In this document: positions 24,132-30,991 of the stretch, one piece after another
Numbering within the stretch: position 1 is the first letter of the stretch
How the letters are laid out: each line of letters starts with the position of its first letter
Origin: Catenibacterium mitsuoka_A
Lineage (GTDB): Bacteria; Bacillota_I; Bacilli_A; Erysipelotrichales; Coprobacillaceae
Direction: 5' to 3' (one strand)
NCBI RefSeq assembly: GCF_964259225.1
Contig: NZ_CAXVKN010000025.1
Length of the DNA stretch: 31,949 nucleotides
Position numbers and translations under genes: made by a program
Notes under the pieces: generated by a model
Told to the model about the DNA's origin: nothing
The model's input: only the letters and a program-made list of their open reading frames with translations
The model's database searches: none

Positions 24132-25883
24132 ATGGCTAAGAAATTCGAAATTACTAGAGGTAATGCAATCTTAAACTTCTCTGAAGAATTCTGTCAGAGT
24201 AGGTGTGAATTAGTGGAAAGTGAATCTTTCTCTAAAGTATTGGAGAAATTCATTAAGAATCAGCGCAGATTAGAAACACAGTTATATATTTATTTACATG
24301 AACGCAATGCGGATGATTTCTTCTTATTAGGAGATTTAAGAAGCATTTTCAAGTTATTACTTGTACTTGATGCAGAACAGGTTTGTGCATTAAGACCAGA
24401 ATATGCAGTGTATTTTGAAGATCGTGATATGTTCGTAAAGTTAATTGAAGACATTTATTTATACTGGAGAAAACTTCAGAGATATGCAATTGTTTTCAAT
24501 GACTCAAAGAAATCAGGTTATCAGAGTGTACAGTTCGCTGACGCTCAGGAAGAGTTTGAAAAACTTGTATTAGAAGTATATCGTTCAATGCAGAGAGCTG
24601 TAGGTAAGAACGATAAGGTATTAAGACAGATTACAGCTGGTGTGAATGCTGGTTTAACTGTCACTCACTTAACTACAGGTTTACCTGATGATTATGAATG
24701 TTTAAAGGATGTTCCATTCATTGAACAGGTTGTTATTCATCCACCATTTATCACTTATTCTAAGAGAAACAAAAGAGATGGTGTATTCCCAGAAAGTAGA
24801 ACAAATCCAGTTACTGACTTAACATTTAATCCTGATCAGTGGTTATGTTACCCTGCAAAGGTTGGTAAGTTATTATGTTTCGTTTACTTCAATACTAAGT
24901 TTATGGCACAGGGTGTTACTTTATGTAACTTATTTGAATTAGCTGATGAATCAGAATATAGACATAATAAACCAGATCTAGTATATGTATATGGTTATGA
25001 AGATGGTAAGCAGGATCAGTCATTCTTCCAGGATGACAAGAATGATATGATGGTTGCTAAACTATCAGCAAGTGATGAATTCGATTACTTCGGATATATG
25101 AAGAAGATGTGTTTAACACTTCACAACGTATCTAACATCAACCACCATAAATTACCTATCCATGGTGCTATGATTCAGATGAAGTTACATGATGGTTCTG
25201 AAAAGAATATCGTTGTAATGGGTGACTCTGGTGCTGGTAAATCAGAAACTATTGAACAGATCAAGGCTTATGGTGAAGCTTATATCGAAGATATCAAGAC
25301 TATCTATGATGATATGGGTTGCTTATCATTAGTTGACGGTAAAGTAAAGACTTCAGGTACAGAAGTTGGTGCCTTCGTTCGTCTTGATGACTTAGACGCT
25401 GGTTACAGCTTTAAGGAATTAGATAGATCTGTATTCATGAACCCAGATAAGGTCAATGCACGTATCGTAATTCCTATTACTGATTATAAGGATGTTATCG
25501 CTGATCATGATGTAGATATCTTCTTATATGCTAATAACTATGAAGCTGAAGGTGAAGCCTTAGAATTCTTTGACAATGAAGAAGATGCATTAAAGGTATT
25601 CAGAGCTGGTAACCGTATGGCTAAGGGTACTACTACTGAATATGGTTTAGTTGGCTCTTATTTCGCAAACCCATTTGGTCCAGTTCAGAGAAAAGAACAG
25701 ACAGAACCATTATTACAGGAATTCTTCCATAAGATGTTTGAACAGGGTGTACAGGTTGGTGTACTTCGTACAAGACTTGGTATTAAGGGTAAGGAATATG
25801 ATGGCCCTAGAACTGCTGCAAAGACTATCTTACACTATGTAACTGGTGATGATGATCTTAAGGAATTACCAGAAGAACAGTAA
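24132..25883 (+). CDS. HPr kinase / PEP carboxykinase-like P-loop protein
   Basis: This 583-residue soluble protein has a C-terminal half with the Walker A GDSGAGKSE (residues 364-372), preceded by IHGAMIQM and followed by IYDDMG (Asp393-Asp394). That order matches HPr kinase/phosphorylase (HG, GDSGxGKSE, DD), a fold shared with PEP carboxykinase. Proteins of this type are, as I recall, often labelled ATP-dependent PEP carboxykinase, but the canonical GLSGTGKT is not present. The N-terminal ~330 residues match no domain I know. Its codon choice is markedly C-ending in places (AAC, TTC, ATC), like highly expressed genes. A cre-like site and a strong promoter suggest carbon control. Reaction unknown. 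Confidence 0.6.
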   Translation: MAKKFEITRGNAILNFSEEFCQSRCELVESESFSKVLEKFIKNQRRLETQLYIYLHERNADDFFLLGDLRSIFKLLLVLDAEQVCALRPEYAVYFEDRDMFVKLIEDIYLYWRKLQRYAIVFNDSKKSGYQSVQFADAQEEFEKLVLEVYRSMQRAVGKNDKVLRQITAGVNAGLTVTHLTTGLPDDYECLKDVPFIEQVVIHPPFITYSKRNKRDGVFPESRTNPVTDLTFNPDQWLCYPAKVGKLLCFVYFNTKFMAQGVTLCNLFELADESEYRHNKPDLVYVYGYEDGKQDQSFFQDDKNDMMVAKLSASDEFDYFGYMKKMCLTLHNVSNINHHKLPIHGAMIQMKLHDGSEKNIVVMGDSGAGKSETIEQIKAYGEAYIEDIKTIYDDMGCLSLVDGKVKTSGTEVGAFVRLDDLDAGYSFKELDRSVFMNPDKVNARIVIPITDYKDVIADHDVDIFLYANNYEAEGEALEFFDNEEDALKVFRAGNRMAKGTTTEYGLVGSYFANPFGPVQRKEQTEPLLQEFFHKMFEQGVQVGVLRTRLGIKGKEYDGPRTAAKTILHYVTGDDDLKELPEEQ

Positions 25884-25890
25884 TATCTCA

Positions 25891-25924
25891 AACACTTCAA
25901 GATTATTCTTGAGGTGTTTTTTAT
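25891..25924 (+). terminator. terminator of the kinase-like gene
   Basis: A 12-bp stem (25891-25902 with 25907-25918, one G-T pair), TTAT loop, T run. Confidence 0.85.
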
Positions 25925-25956
25925 ACAAAAATAGACGAATTTGATTATCTACTCTA

Positions 25957-25970
25957 TGAATACGCTTACA
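25957..25970 (+). promoter_or_regulatory. cre site upstream of the dehydrogenase gene
   Basis: TGAATACGCTTACA matches the catabolite-responsive consensus TGWAANCGNTNWCA at 13 of 14 positions. It covers the -35 region of the promoter at 25975, a position for CcpA repression. Confidence 0.6.
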
Positions 25971-25974
25971 GTTA

Positions 25975-25983
25975 TGTTACTAT
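25975..25983 (+). promoter_or_regulatory. extended -10 promoter of the dehydrogenase gene
   Basis: TGTTACTAT fits the extended -10 form; the -35 area is occupied by the cre site. Confidence 0.5.
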
Positions 25984-26003
25984 TTTAACAAGGAGGCTTA
26001 AAT

Positions 26004-26762
26004 ATGGGTAAATTAGATAATAAAGTCGCTATCGTTACAGGCGGTAATGCAGGTGTTGGTAAAGCTATTGCAAAATTATTTGCAAGTGAAGGTGCAAAGG
26101 TTGTTATTTCAGCAAGAAGAAAAGAAGTATTAGAAGAAGTAGGTAAAGAAATTGAAGAAGCAGGAGGTACTGTATTATGTGTACCTACTGATATTTCTAA
26201 GATTGATGATGTAAAGAACCTAGTTTCTAAAACTGTAGAAGCATTTGGTAAAGTAGATGTATTAGTGAATAATGCAGGTGTACTTGATAAAGGATTAAAT
26301 GCGATTGATCGTATTGATTATGATGACTTAAATAGAGTTATTGATATTAACCAGAAGGGTACAATGTATTGTATGTCTGAAGCATTAAAGGTTATGACAG
26401 GTGGTGCTTCTATTGTGAATATTGCAAGTGTTGCAGGTCAGTTTGGTGCTGGAGGAGCAGTATATGTTTCTACTAAAGCAGCTATTATTGGTGTTACTAA
26501 ACATACTGCAATGCGTTTTGCGAAAGAAAATATTCGTTGTAATGTTATTTGTCCGGGTAGTATCACTACAGATATGGCAGCAGGTTTAACACCTGATACA
26601 ATGGATATGAAGATGATGGGGGCTATGAGTGCTCATAGTGATTTATCCCTTAAACCATGTAGTCCAGAAGATGTTGCAAGAGTCACTCTTTTCTTAGCAA
26701 GTGATGATGCAGCACCTATTACAGGACAGGTTGTAGTCACTGATTATGGTGTAGACTTATAA
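26004..26762 (+). CDS. short-chain dehydrogenase/reductase
   Basis: This 252-residue classical SDR uses NAD(P)H to interconvert a ketone and an alcohol. The nucleotide-binding motif is VTGGNAGVG (residues 10-18), NNAGV follows at about 90, and the catalytic set is Ser of NIASVAG with Y-V-S-T-K near residue 153. An Ala-Arg-Arg-Lys after the second strand (ISARRKE) suggests NADPH preference, as inference. The end VTDYGVDL is typical. Candidate substrates include 3-oxoacyl compounds or steroids; the sequence does not decide. AGGAGG precedes the ATG by about 8 bp. It is monocistronic. Confidence 0.9.
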   Translation: MGKLDNKVAIVTGGNAGVGKAIAKLFASEGAKVVISARRKEVLEEVGKEIEEAGGTVLCVPTDISKIDDVKNLVSKTVEAFGKVDVLVNNAGVLDKGLNAIDRIDYDDLNRVIDINQKGTMYCMSEALKVMTGGASIVNIASVAGQFGAGGAVYVSTKAAIIGVTKHTAMRFAKENIRCNVICPGSITTDMAAGLTPDTMDMKMMGAMSAHSDLSLKPCSPEDVARVTLFLASDDAAPITGQVVVTDYGVDL

Positions 26763-26765
26763 TAG

Positions 26766-26789
26766 AGTGCAGCTTAGGCTGCACTTTTT
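26766..26789 (+). terminator. terminator of the dehydrogenase gene
   Basis: AGTGCAGC-TTAG-GCTGCACT then T's. Confidence 0.85.
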
Positions 26790-26791
26790 CA

Positions 26792-26832
26792 ATGTCTTTT
26801 ATGCTAGAATTTATGTCTCTTGTGCAAGAATT
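26792..26832 (+). promoter_or_regulatory. LytTR-type direct-repeat operator, site 1
   Basis: Two 20-bp units, ATGTCTTTTATGCTAGAATT (26792-26811) and ATGTCTCTTGTGCAAGAATT (26813-26832), start exactly 21 bp apart and match at 17 of 20 positions. The same pair recurs at 29090-29130. Direct repeats two helical turns apart are how LytTR regulators bind. A LytTR regulator gene lies between the two sites. Confidence 0.7.
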
Positions 26833-26854
26833 ATAGTCAGTGAATCATATCTCA

Positions 26855-26860
26855 TATAGA
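26855..26860 (+). promoter_or_regulatory. -10 box of the site-1 promoter
   Basis: TATAGA begins 23 bp after the last base of the operator; the -35 position holds TATAGT, a poor match, as expected for an activator-dependent promoter. Confidence 0.55.
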
Positions 26861-26886
26861 GTTGAAGTATGGAAAGGAGTGAAATG

Positions 26887-27300
26887 ATGAAACTCAAGAA
26901 AATACTAATCATTCTTATGACACTTATTGTTGTTGTGGTTGTCTCTATGCTTCTTTATTATAAGAATATGAATTATATATCTGAAAACTGGAATATCGAC
27001 TTCCCTTCAGAAAATACAATTGTATATCAAGTAAAACCTTCTCCTTCATTTACTAATGATGGAATATATTATGAGGTACAGGAAGTTAAAAATAAAAATC
27101 TTCCCATTACATTGAATAATAAGAAGAATAATGAAACAGAAGAAGAATTCAATAAATATATCACAGAAGCAAAAGTGTCAGAAAAGCAGTTGCCAGACTT
27201 CACTCAGGATTATAAGTATTATAAGAAAAATGACGTAGGAAGATCATTGATTGTAGTAGCTCAGCATCATAAGCTGTATATTGTATCCTATAATCTATAA
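26887..27300 (+). CDS. small membrane-anchored protein of unknown function
   Basis: I do not recognise this 137-residue protein. It has a Lys-rich start, one N-terminal transmembrane helix (ILIILMTLIVVVVVSMLLYY) and an exposed polar domain of about 110 residues without Cys. The domain ends in a YKYYKKNDVGRSLIVVAQ-type beta segment. The helix has no clear cleavage site or lipobox, so it is probably a type II anchored protein. AAAGGAG at 26873-26879 fits best with the second of two adjacent ATGs (26884, 26887). It is controlled by the LytTR-type operator 1 and ends in a terminator shared with the sensor gene. A role in sensing or immunity is possible. Confidence 0.7.
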   Translation: MKLKKILIILMTLIVVVVVSMLLYYKNMNYISENWNIDFPSENTIVYQVKPSPSFTNDGIYYEVQEVKNKNLPITLNNKKNNETEEEFNKYITEAKVSEKQLPDFTQDYKYYKKNDVGRSLIVVAQHHKLYIVSYNL

Positions 27301-27325
27301 AACGCCTCGTTAATGAGGCGTTTTT
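27299..27325. terminator. bidirectional terminator between membrane protein and sensor genes
   Basis: AAAACGCCTC (27299-27308), GTTAAT loop, GAGGCGTTTT (27315-27324). It includes the end of the leftward sensor gene. Confidence 0.9.
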
Positions 27326-28353
27326 AAGCGGATTGATTTTGTTTTGTCATTACAATTTATAGTGAATTGATTATCTTTAACCTTTAGTCTTATTTCTGTA
27401 TGATCTGTTACATGTTCTCTAATAAAGATTTCCATTTGTTCAATAATACTTGCGTCATCCAAACGAGTATCAACAGGAATCATGACTATCATCTTAATAT
27501 CATAATCTTCCAAACTCTGCATAAGAATAGTTAATCTATGATCAAAGATAGGATTATTAGTATGAGATACAAATTGTTTATTCATTAAATCATCTATTTC
27601 TTTCTCAATAAACTGATGTGTCTCTTTATCAGAAATCACATGATCAAGCTTTCTTAATACATAAAGCATACGATGTTCTTTCTTTAGTAAAGAATCATAT
27701 ATATGATTGATTCGATCATTATTTTCTCTTTGTATTCTTAACTTCTCTTTCTCTAAGTAATTTTGTCTATATTGGAAGAATAGAAAAATAAATAATAAGC
27801 TTAATACAAATACCAATACAGTCATTAAGATGATTGTAGATTGGGGTAGTCTAATAAAAGAAAGAGCTTGCATTAATAAAGAGATTAATACAAGTAATAC
27901 AATCCCAATAAGACCAAAGGTCTTATTCTCTTCGAGGAAGGAAAGATTATTTCTATTATATTTTAATATCTTTAATAAGCCTAAGGAAATCATACAATAA
28001 AGAATTCCGAAGGGAAGTCCATAAAATTCTCCTAAATTAAATAAGTTTAATAAACGAACAAATAAAAGATTCACAAAAAGTAAAGCAGTAAAGAATAGAA
28101 GTGTTGTAGAAATACTATAAATCACAGCTTTATATTTATGAATATAAAGCATACATGCATGTGTTACACATATAAGAATGATCAATAAAAAGTTATTGAG
28201 GAGAGTAGGATTGGTAAAAATAAACGTTTCTGTGAGAGTAAGAGGAGCACAAAGAATAGTGTAGGAATATTTTTTTTCTGGTATTAAAATACTGCTGATG
28301 CAAAAACAGAGCATTGCAGTACTTATAACTGAAAATAAGAAATCAAATATCAT
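27310..28353 (-). CDS. AgrC-like sensor with degenerate or missing ATPase domain
   Basis: This 347-residue protein has six to seven transmembrane helices in its first ~200 residues, the sensor layout of AgrC/GHKL peptide receptors. A coiled-coil dimerisation helix follows, with a His in KKEHRMLYVLRKLDHVI at the position of the phospho-acceptor. The C-terminal ~100 residues should hold the ATP-binding domain, but I see no N-box (NLLDNAIEA-like) or glycine boxes; the protein is about 80-90 residues shorter than usual AgrC. It may therefore not autophosphorylate. It overlaps the LytTR regulator gene by 4 bp (ATGA), so the two work as a pair. Confidence 0.8.
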   Translation of the reverse strand: MIFDFLFSVISTAMLCFCISSILIPEKKYSYTILCAPLTLTETFIFTNPTLLNNFLLIILICVTHACMLYIHKYKAVIYSISTTLLFFTALLFVNLLFVRLLNLFNLGEFYGLPFGILYCMISLGLLKILKYNRNNLSFLEENKTFGLIGIVLLVLISLLMQALSFIRLPQSTIILMTVLVFVLSLLFIFLFFQYRQNYLEKEKLRIQRENNDRINHIYDSLLKKEHRMLYVLRKLDHVISDKETHQFIEKEIDDLMNKQFVSHTNNPIFDHRLTILMQSLEDYDIKMIVMIPVDTRLDDASIIEQMEIFIREHVTDHTEIRLKVKDNQFTINCNDKTKSIRLKTPH

Positions 28354-29027
28354 AGCTTCATATACTCCTTGTAATAGTGTAAAAAGTTGTTCTTATAAAT
28401 ACGTCCTACAGAAAGATTTTCATTGTTGTATAGAATAGTATTACGATTGTAATCTTCTACGTATTGAAGGTTAATGATCATATTTTTTTGAATCTGAACA
28501 AGTGTTGTATTGATATAATCATTACAGAAATCTTTAAGAGTACCAGTTGTCATATAATCTTCTTTAGGTGTATGGACAACTAAATCATGACCAATAGAAA
28601 CAATTGAATGGATATCTTGAATAGGAATCTGTAACGAACGTTTACTATCTTTAAGTGTAATAGTGATATAAAGAGTAAGTAGTTTCTCTTTTAACTGCTT
28701 AAAGACAATATTCTTATCATAATCATAATGGTTCTTTCTTATGAACTGAAAAGGTTCAACCTGGAATGTATTAAATACAAGATTCTCGTGACTTGATGTG
28801 AATATAACCAGACAGTTATGCTTATCTTTATGATATTTTGCGATTTCAATACCATTCTTATCATTTAATTCAATATCCATGAATATAACATCATATGTAC
28901 CTTCTATTTGATCAAAATGATCAGTCACCACATTTATATTCATATTAGGATTATGAAAGTATTCACTTATATCTTTTTCTAGCTGCATTGCGAAAGCAGT
29001 ATTATCATCACAAATCAGTATATTCAT
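28350..29027 (-). CDS. LytTR-family (AgrA-like) response regulator
   Basis: This 225-residue regulator has a receiver domain starting MNILICDDN (acidic pair D7-D8), with the phospho-acceptor Asp51 in VIFMDIEL and a Thr-Ser switch in VIFTSSHEN. A C-terminal LytTR DNA-binding domain (about 125-225) follows, with SIVSIGHDLVVHT, VQIQKNMIINLQYVEDY and a final RIYKNNFLHYYKEY. The start at 29027 is set by AGAGGTGAGG just upstream; a longer frame to 29054 runs through that site. It should bind the two identical direct-repeat operators on either side of the pair and switch on the flanking genes, as in Agr- or bacteriocin-type circuits. Confidence 0.92.
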   Translation of the reverse strand: MNILICDDNTAFAMQLEKDISEYFHNPNMNINVVTDHFDQIEGTYDVIFMDIELNDKNGIEIAKYHKDKHNCLVIFTSSHENLVFNTFQVEPFQFIRKNHYDYDKNIVFKQLKEKLLTLYITITLKDSKRSLQIPIQDIHSIVSIGHDLVVHTPKEDYMTTGTLKDFCNDYINTTLVQIQKNMIINLQYVEDYNRNTILYNNENLSVGRIYKNNFLHYYKEYMKL

Positions 29028-29044
29028 AACCTCACCTCTGTAAT

Positions 29045-29073
29045 ATTTTAGCATATTATTTTATTGGATTGAA
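29045..29073 (-). promoter_or_regulatory. promoter of the regulator-sensor operon
   Basis: Minus strand TTCAAT (29068-29073), 17 bp, TAAAAT (29045-29050), with TG one base upstream of the -10. No operator copy overlaps it; the nearest operator starts 17 bp away at 29090. Confidence 0.7.
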
Positions 29074-29089
29074 ATGTAATTTCTGTGGA

Positions 29090-29130
29090 ATGTCTTTTAT
29101 GCATGAAAATGTGTCTCTTATGCGAGAATT
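29090..29130 (+). promoter_or_regulatory. LytTR-type direct-repeat operator, site 2
   Basis: ATGTCTTTTATGCATGAAAA (29090-29109) and GTGTCTCTTATGCGAGAATT (29111-29130), again 21 bp apart and closely matching site 1, including the following ATAG. The joint consensus is RTGTCTYTTRTGCNWGAAWW. Confidence 0.7.
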
Positions 29131-29152
29131 ATAGGCAATTTGAAGATCATAG

Positions 29153-29158
29153 GATAAT
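29153..29158 (+). promoter_or_regulatory. -10 box of the site-2 promoter
   Basis: GATAAT begins 23 bp after the last base of the operator, the same distance as at site 1; the -35 position holds TATAGG. Confidence 0.55.
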
Positions 29159-29207
29159 ATTTAGTTAACATCTAGATGGAAATTAAAAAAGAGAAAGGTT
29201 TAAAGCA

Positions 29208-29771
29208 ATGAAGAGATTAATGATAATACTATTATCTCTTGTGATGATTTTAAATATCCCGATAACTACTGTTTTTGCTGATCATATTGAAGAAAACAAT
29301 TTGAATTATTATTCCTATGAATTATTTGAGAATAGTGAAAAAAGATATGTGGATGTAATTAATAAGAAAACAAAGCATGTAGATTATATAGTATATGATA
29401 AAAAGACAGGTGTACTCACAATTAATGGAAGAAATAAAAAGTGTGTTGTTTATGCAAATCATCCTAGAAATGCATCACATTATAAAATGAATTTCACTGT
29501 TGATTATCAAACAGCTGGACTTCTAGCAGGTAGTATTTTAGCTTTTACAGCGACTTCAATTTCATCCCTTAAAAAAGTGATGCCAGCTTTTAAGTTAGCG
29601 GTAGGAACTCAAGTAAAAGGCTGTTTAAAATATAAATGTCATAATAATAGGAGAACTTATATAACTCTTACAATAAAGTTTGGTAGCGGTCCAAAAAAGT
29701 CATATAGTTTTAAAACTAGTAGTTTGCGGATGAGCACTAAACTTTATATTTATACACTCATATTTTATTAA
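29208..29771 (+). CDS. secreted protein, possible bacteriocin-like
   Basis: This 187-residue protein has a Sec signal peptide (IILLSLVMILNIPITTVFA, likely cut after VFA near residue 24). A Lys/Tyr-rich segment with YDKKTGVLTING follows, then a hydrophobic stretch (TAGLLAGSILAFTATSIS, about 105-122) and a basic, beta-like C-terminus with two Cys (KGCLKYKC). The YDKKTGVLTING plus Gly/Ala-rich hydrophobic layout recalls secreted bacteriocin-like proteins (for example the geobacillin-26 group), but this is an impression from memory. It leads a unit with three paralogous membrane proteins and is driven by LytTR-type operator 2, which supports a toxin-like or signal role. Confidence 0.65.
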   Translation: MKRLMIILLSLVMILNIPITTVFADHIEENNLNYYSYELFENSEKRYVDVINKKTKHVDYIVYDKKTGVLTINGRNKKCVVYANHPRNASHYKMNFTVDYQTAGLLAGSILAFTATSISSLKKVMPAFKLAVGTQVKGCLKYKCHNNRRTYITLTIKFGSGPKKSYSFKTSSLRMSTKLYIYTLIFY

Positions 29772-29783
29772 GGAGGACTTAAT

Positions 29784-30170
29784 ATGAAAAAATTTTTGAA
29801 TTTGAATATATGTATATGTATATTGGTTACGTTTTTGTTTGAGTTTTTAGATGACAGCAATATGATTCCATCTCAATATCGTCTAGCAATAGCGGCTATC
29901 ATTCTGATCATTGATGCAATCTGTGCAATAATCGCAATTATTGAAAGTAGAAAGAAAAATCATTCAATTAAAATGTTTTTAGATGATTATGTTTGTACTT
30001 TAGTTTCGGCGACTATTTTTACACTTCTAGCATTTAATGTTGTTCCATCAAGATTTCGTTCTGAAGTAGAATCTATAACTGTTTTGTATTTAATTATAGG
30101 TTTGGTCTACAATTTTGTTAAGGATAAGAAATCAATAAAATCAACATCTAAAAATAATAGACTCTCATAG
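29784..30170 (+). CDS. four-helix membrane protein, paralog 1
   Basis: This 128-residue protein of unknown family has four predicted transmembrane helices and a basic C-terminal tail. It begins MKKFLNLNI. Shared family marks are IPSQYRLAIAA followed by IDAI at the second helix, and the short basic loop ESRKKNHSIKMFL between helices 2 and 3. The same marks occur in the genes at 30210 and 30627, so the three arose by tandem duplication. AAGGAGGA precedes the ATG by about 8 bp, and the gap from the secreted-protein gene is 12 bp. An immunity function against the upstream product is a reasonable guess from position only. Confidence 0.75.
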   Translation: MKKFLNLNICICILVTFLFEFLDDSNMIPSQYRLAIAAIILIIDAICAIIAIIESRKKNHSIKMFLDDYVCTLVSATIFTLLAFNVVPSRFRSEVESITVLYLIIGLVYNFVKDKKSIKSTSKNNRLS

Positions 30171-30209
30171 GAGAAATCATTATGAAAAAATTTCACAAAA
30201 ACAAACATC

Positions 30210-30587
30210 ATGAAAATATGTACTAGATTGAGTACTGCGTTCACAGTATGGTATTTGATGATTGGTGATTCTTACACAATATTATCAAAAAATCGATCAA
30301 TTATATTAATTATACTCTTTGTGCTTGATGCAATCATTTTAAGATATCTTCTTAATGACAGAATGAAAGAGAACAAATCAAAAGAAGTATTTTTACAAAC
30401 TGATATCTTTGTGCTTATTTCACTTATTGTTCTTATACCTTTGCATTTAGGTATTGTACATCCGATTATCGGTGCAGTATTATCAGGTTCAGTAATAATT
30501 TACCAGGCAATCGCAATTACTCATAATATTAAAGAGAAAAGAAAGAAAAAGAAACAAAAGAAATCAGGCGCTATCCCTAGCATTTAA
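30210..30587 (+). CDS. four-helix membrane protein, paralog 2, probably frameshifted at its start
   Basis: This 125-residue reading has four hydrophobic segments, FVLDAI at helix 2, the loop NDRMKENKSKEVFL, and a very basic tail. It is the most diverged of the three paralogs. The ATG at 30210 has no ribosome binding site. AGGAG at 30170-30174 instead serves an ATG at 30182 (MKKF, as in paralog 1), which runs only 14 codons to TAG at 30224. The MKKF start and this frame differ by one base, and an A6 run lies right after the ATG. Either a single-base indel broke the gene, or the short frame is a leader that couples to 30210. Confidence 0.6.
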   Translation: MKICTRLSTAFTVWYLMIGDSYTILSKNRSIILIILFVLDAIILRYLLNDRMKENKSKEVFLQTDIFVLISLIVLIPLHLGIVHPIIGAVLSGSVIIYQAIAITHNIKEKRKKKKQKKSGAIPSI

Positions 30588-30626
30588 TAAAAAAATAATA
30601 TATTCTTATATGTAAGAGAGGTTATT

Positions 30627-30977
30627 ATGAAAAAAATTCTAAATTATTTTACTGGTGTAATCATTACATTCCTATTTCTAATATTTAATGGACTTGATGC
30701 GATTCCATCAAAGTATCGTTTAGGAATAGCTGCAGTTATCTTTATTTTTGATGCAATAGTACTTGCTTATGAACTTATTGATAGTATGAAGAAAAACAAA
30801 TCCGCAAAAGTATTACTTCAAGAGAATATTTGTATGATCAGTACATTTATGATTTTACTGATTTTGAGAATAAGTCATCTTTCTCAAGAATGTAAGTTTG
30901 TGATTGCAGGGGTGGTAGTCTGTTATATTATAATAAGTATAATCTATAATCATAAGAAAAAGGTGGAAATTGAATAA
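30627..30977 (+). CDS. four-helix membrane protein, paralog 3
   Basis: This 116-residue protein has four transmembrane helices. It matches paralog 1 most clearly in IPSKYRLGIAAVIFIFDAI and in DSMKKNKSAKVLL; the third and fourth helices are more diverged. It ends in a short Lys-rich tail. GAGAGG lies about 8 bp before the ATG. It is the last gene of the unit, followed by a perfect hairpin shared with the converging ABC ATPase. No known family is recognised. Tandem copies with fast divergence fit immunity proteins, but direct evidence is lacking. Confidence 0.72.
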   Translation: MKKILNYFTGVIITFLFLIFNGLDAIPSKYRLGIAAVIFIFDAIVLAYELIDSMKKNKSAKVLLQENICMISTFMILLILRISHLSQECKFVIAGVVVCYIIISIIYNHKKKVEIE

Positions 30978-30988
30978 TCCACCTTTTT
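30957..30988. terminator. bidirectional terminator between paralog 3 and ABC ATPase
   Basis: AAAAAGGTGGA (30957-30967) pairs perfectly with TCCACCTTTTT (30978-30988). Confidence 0.9.
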
Positions 30989-30991
30989 AGC

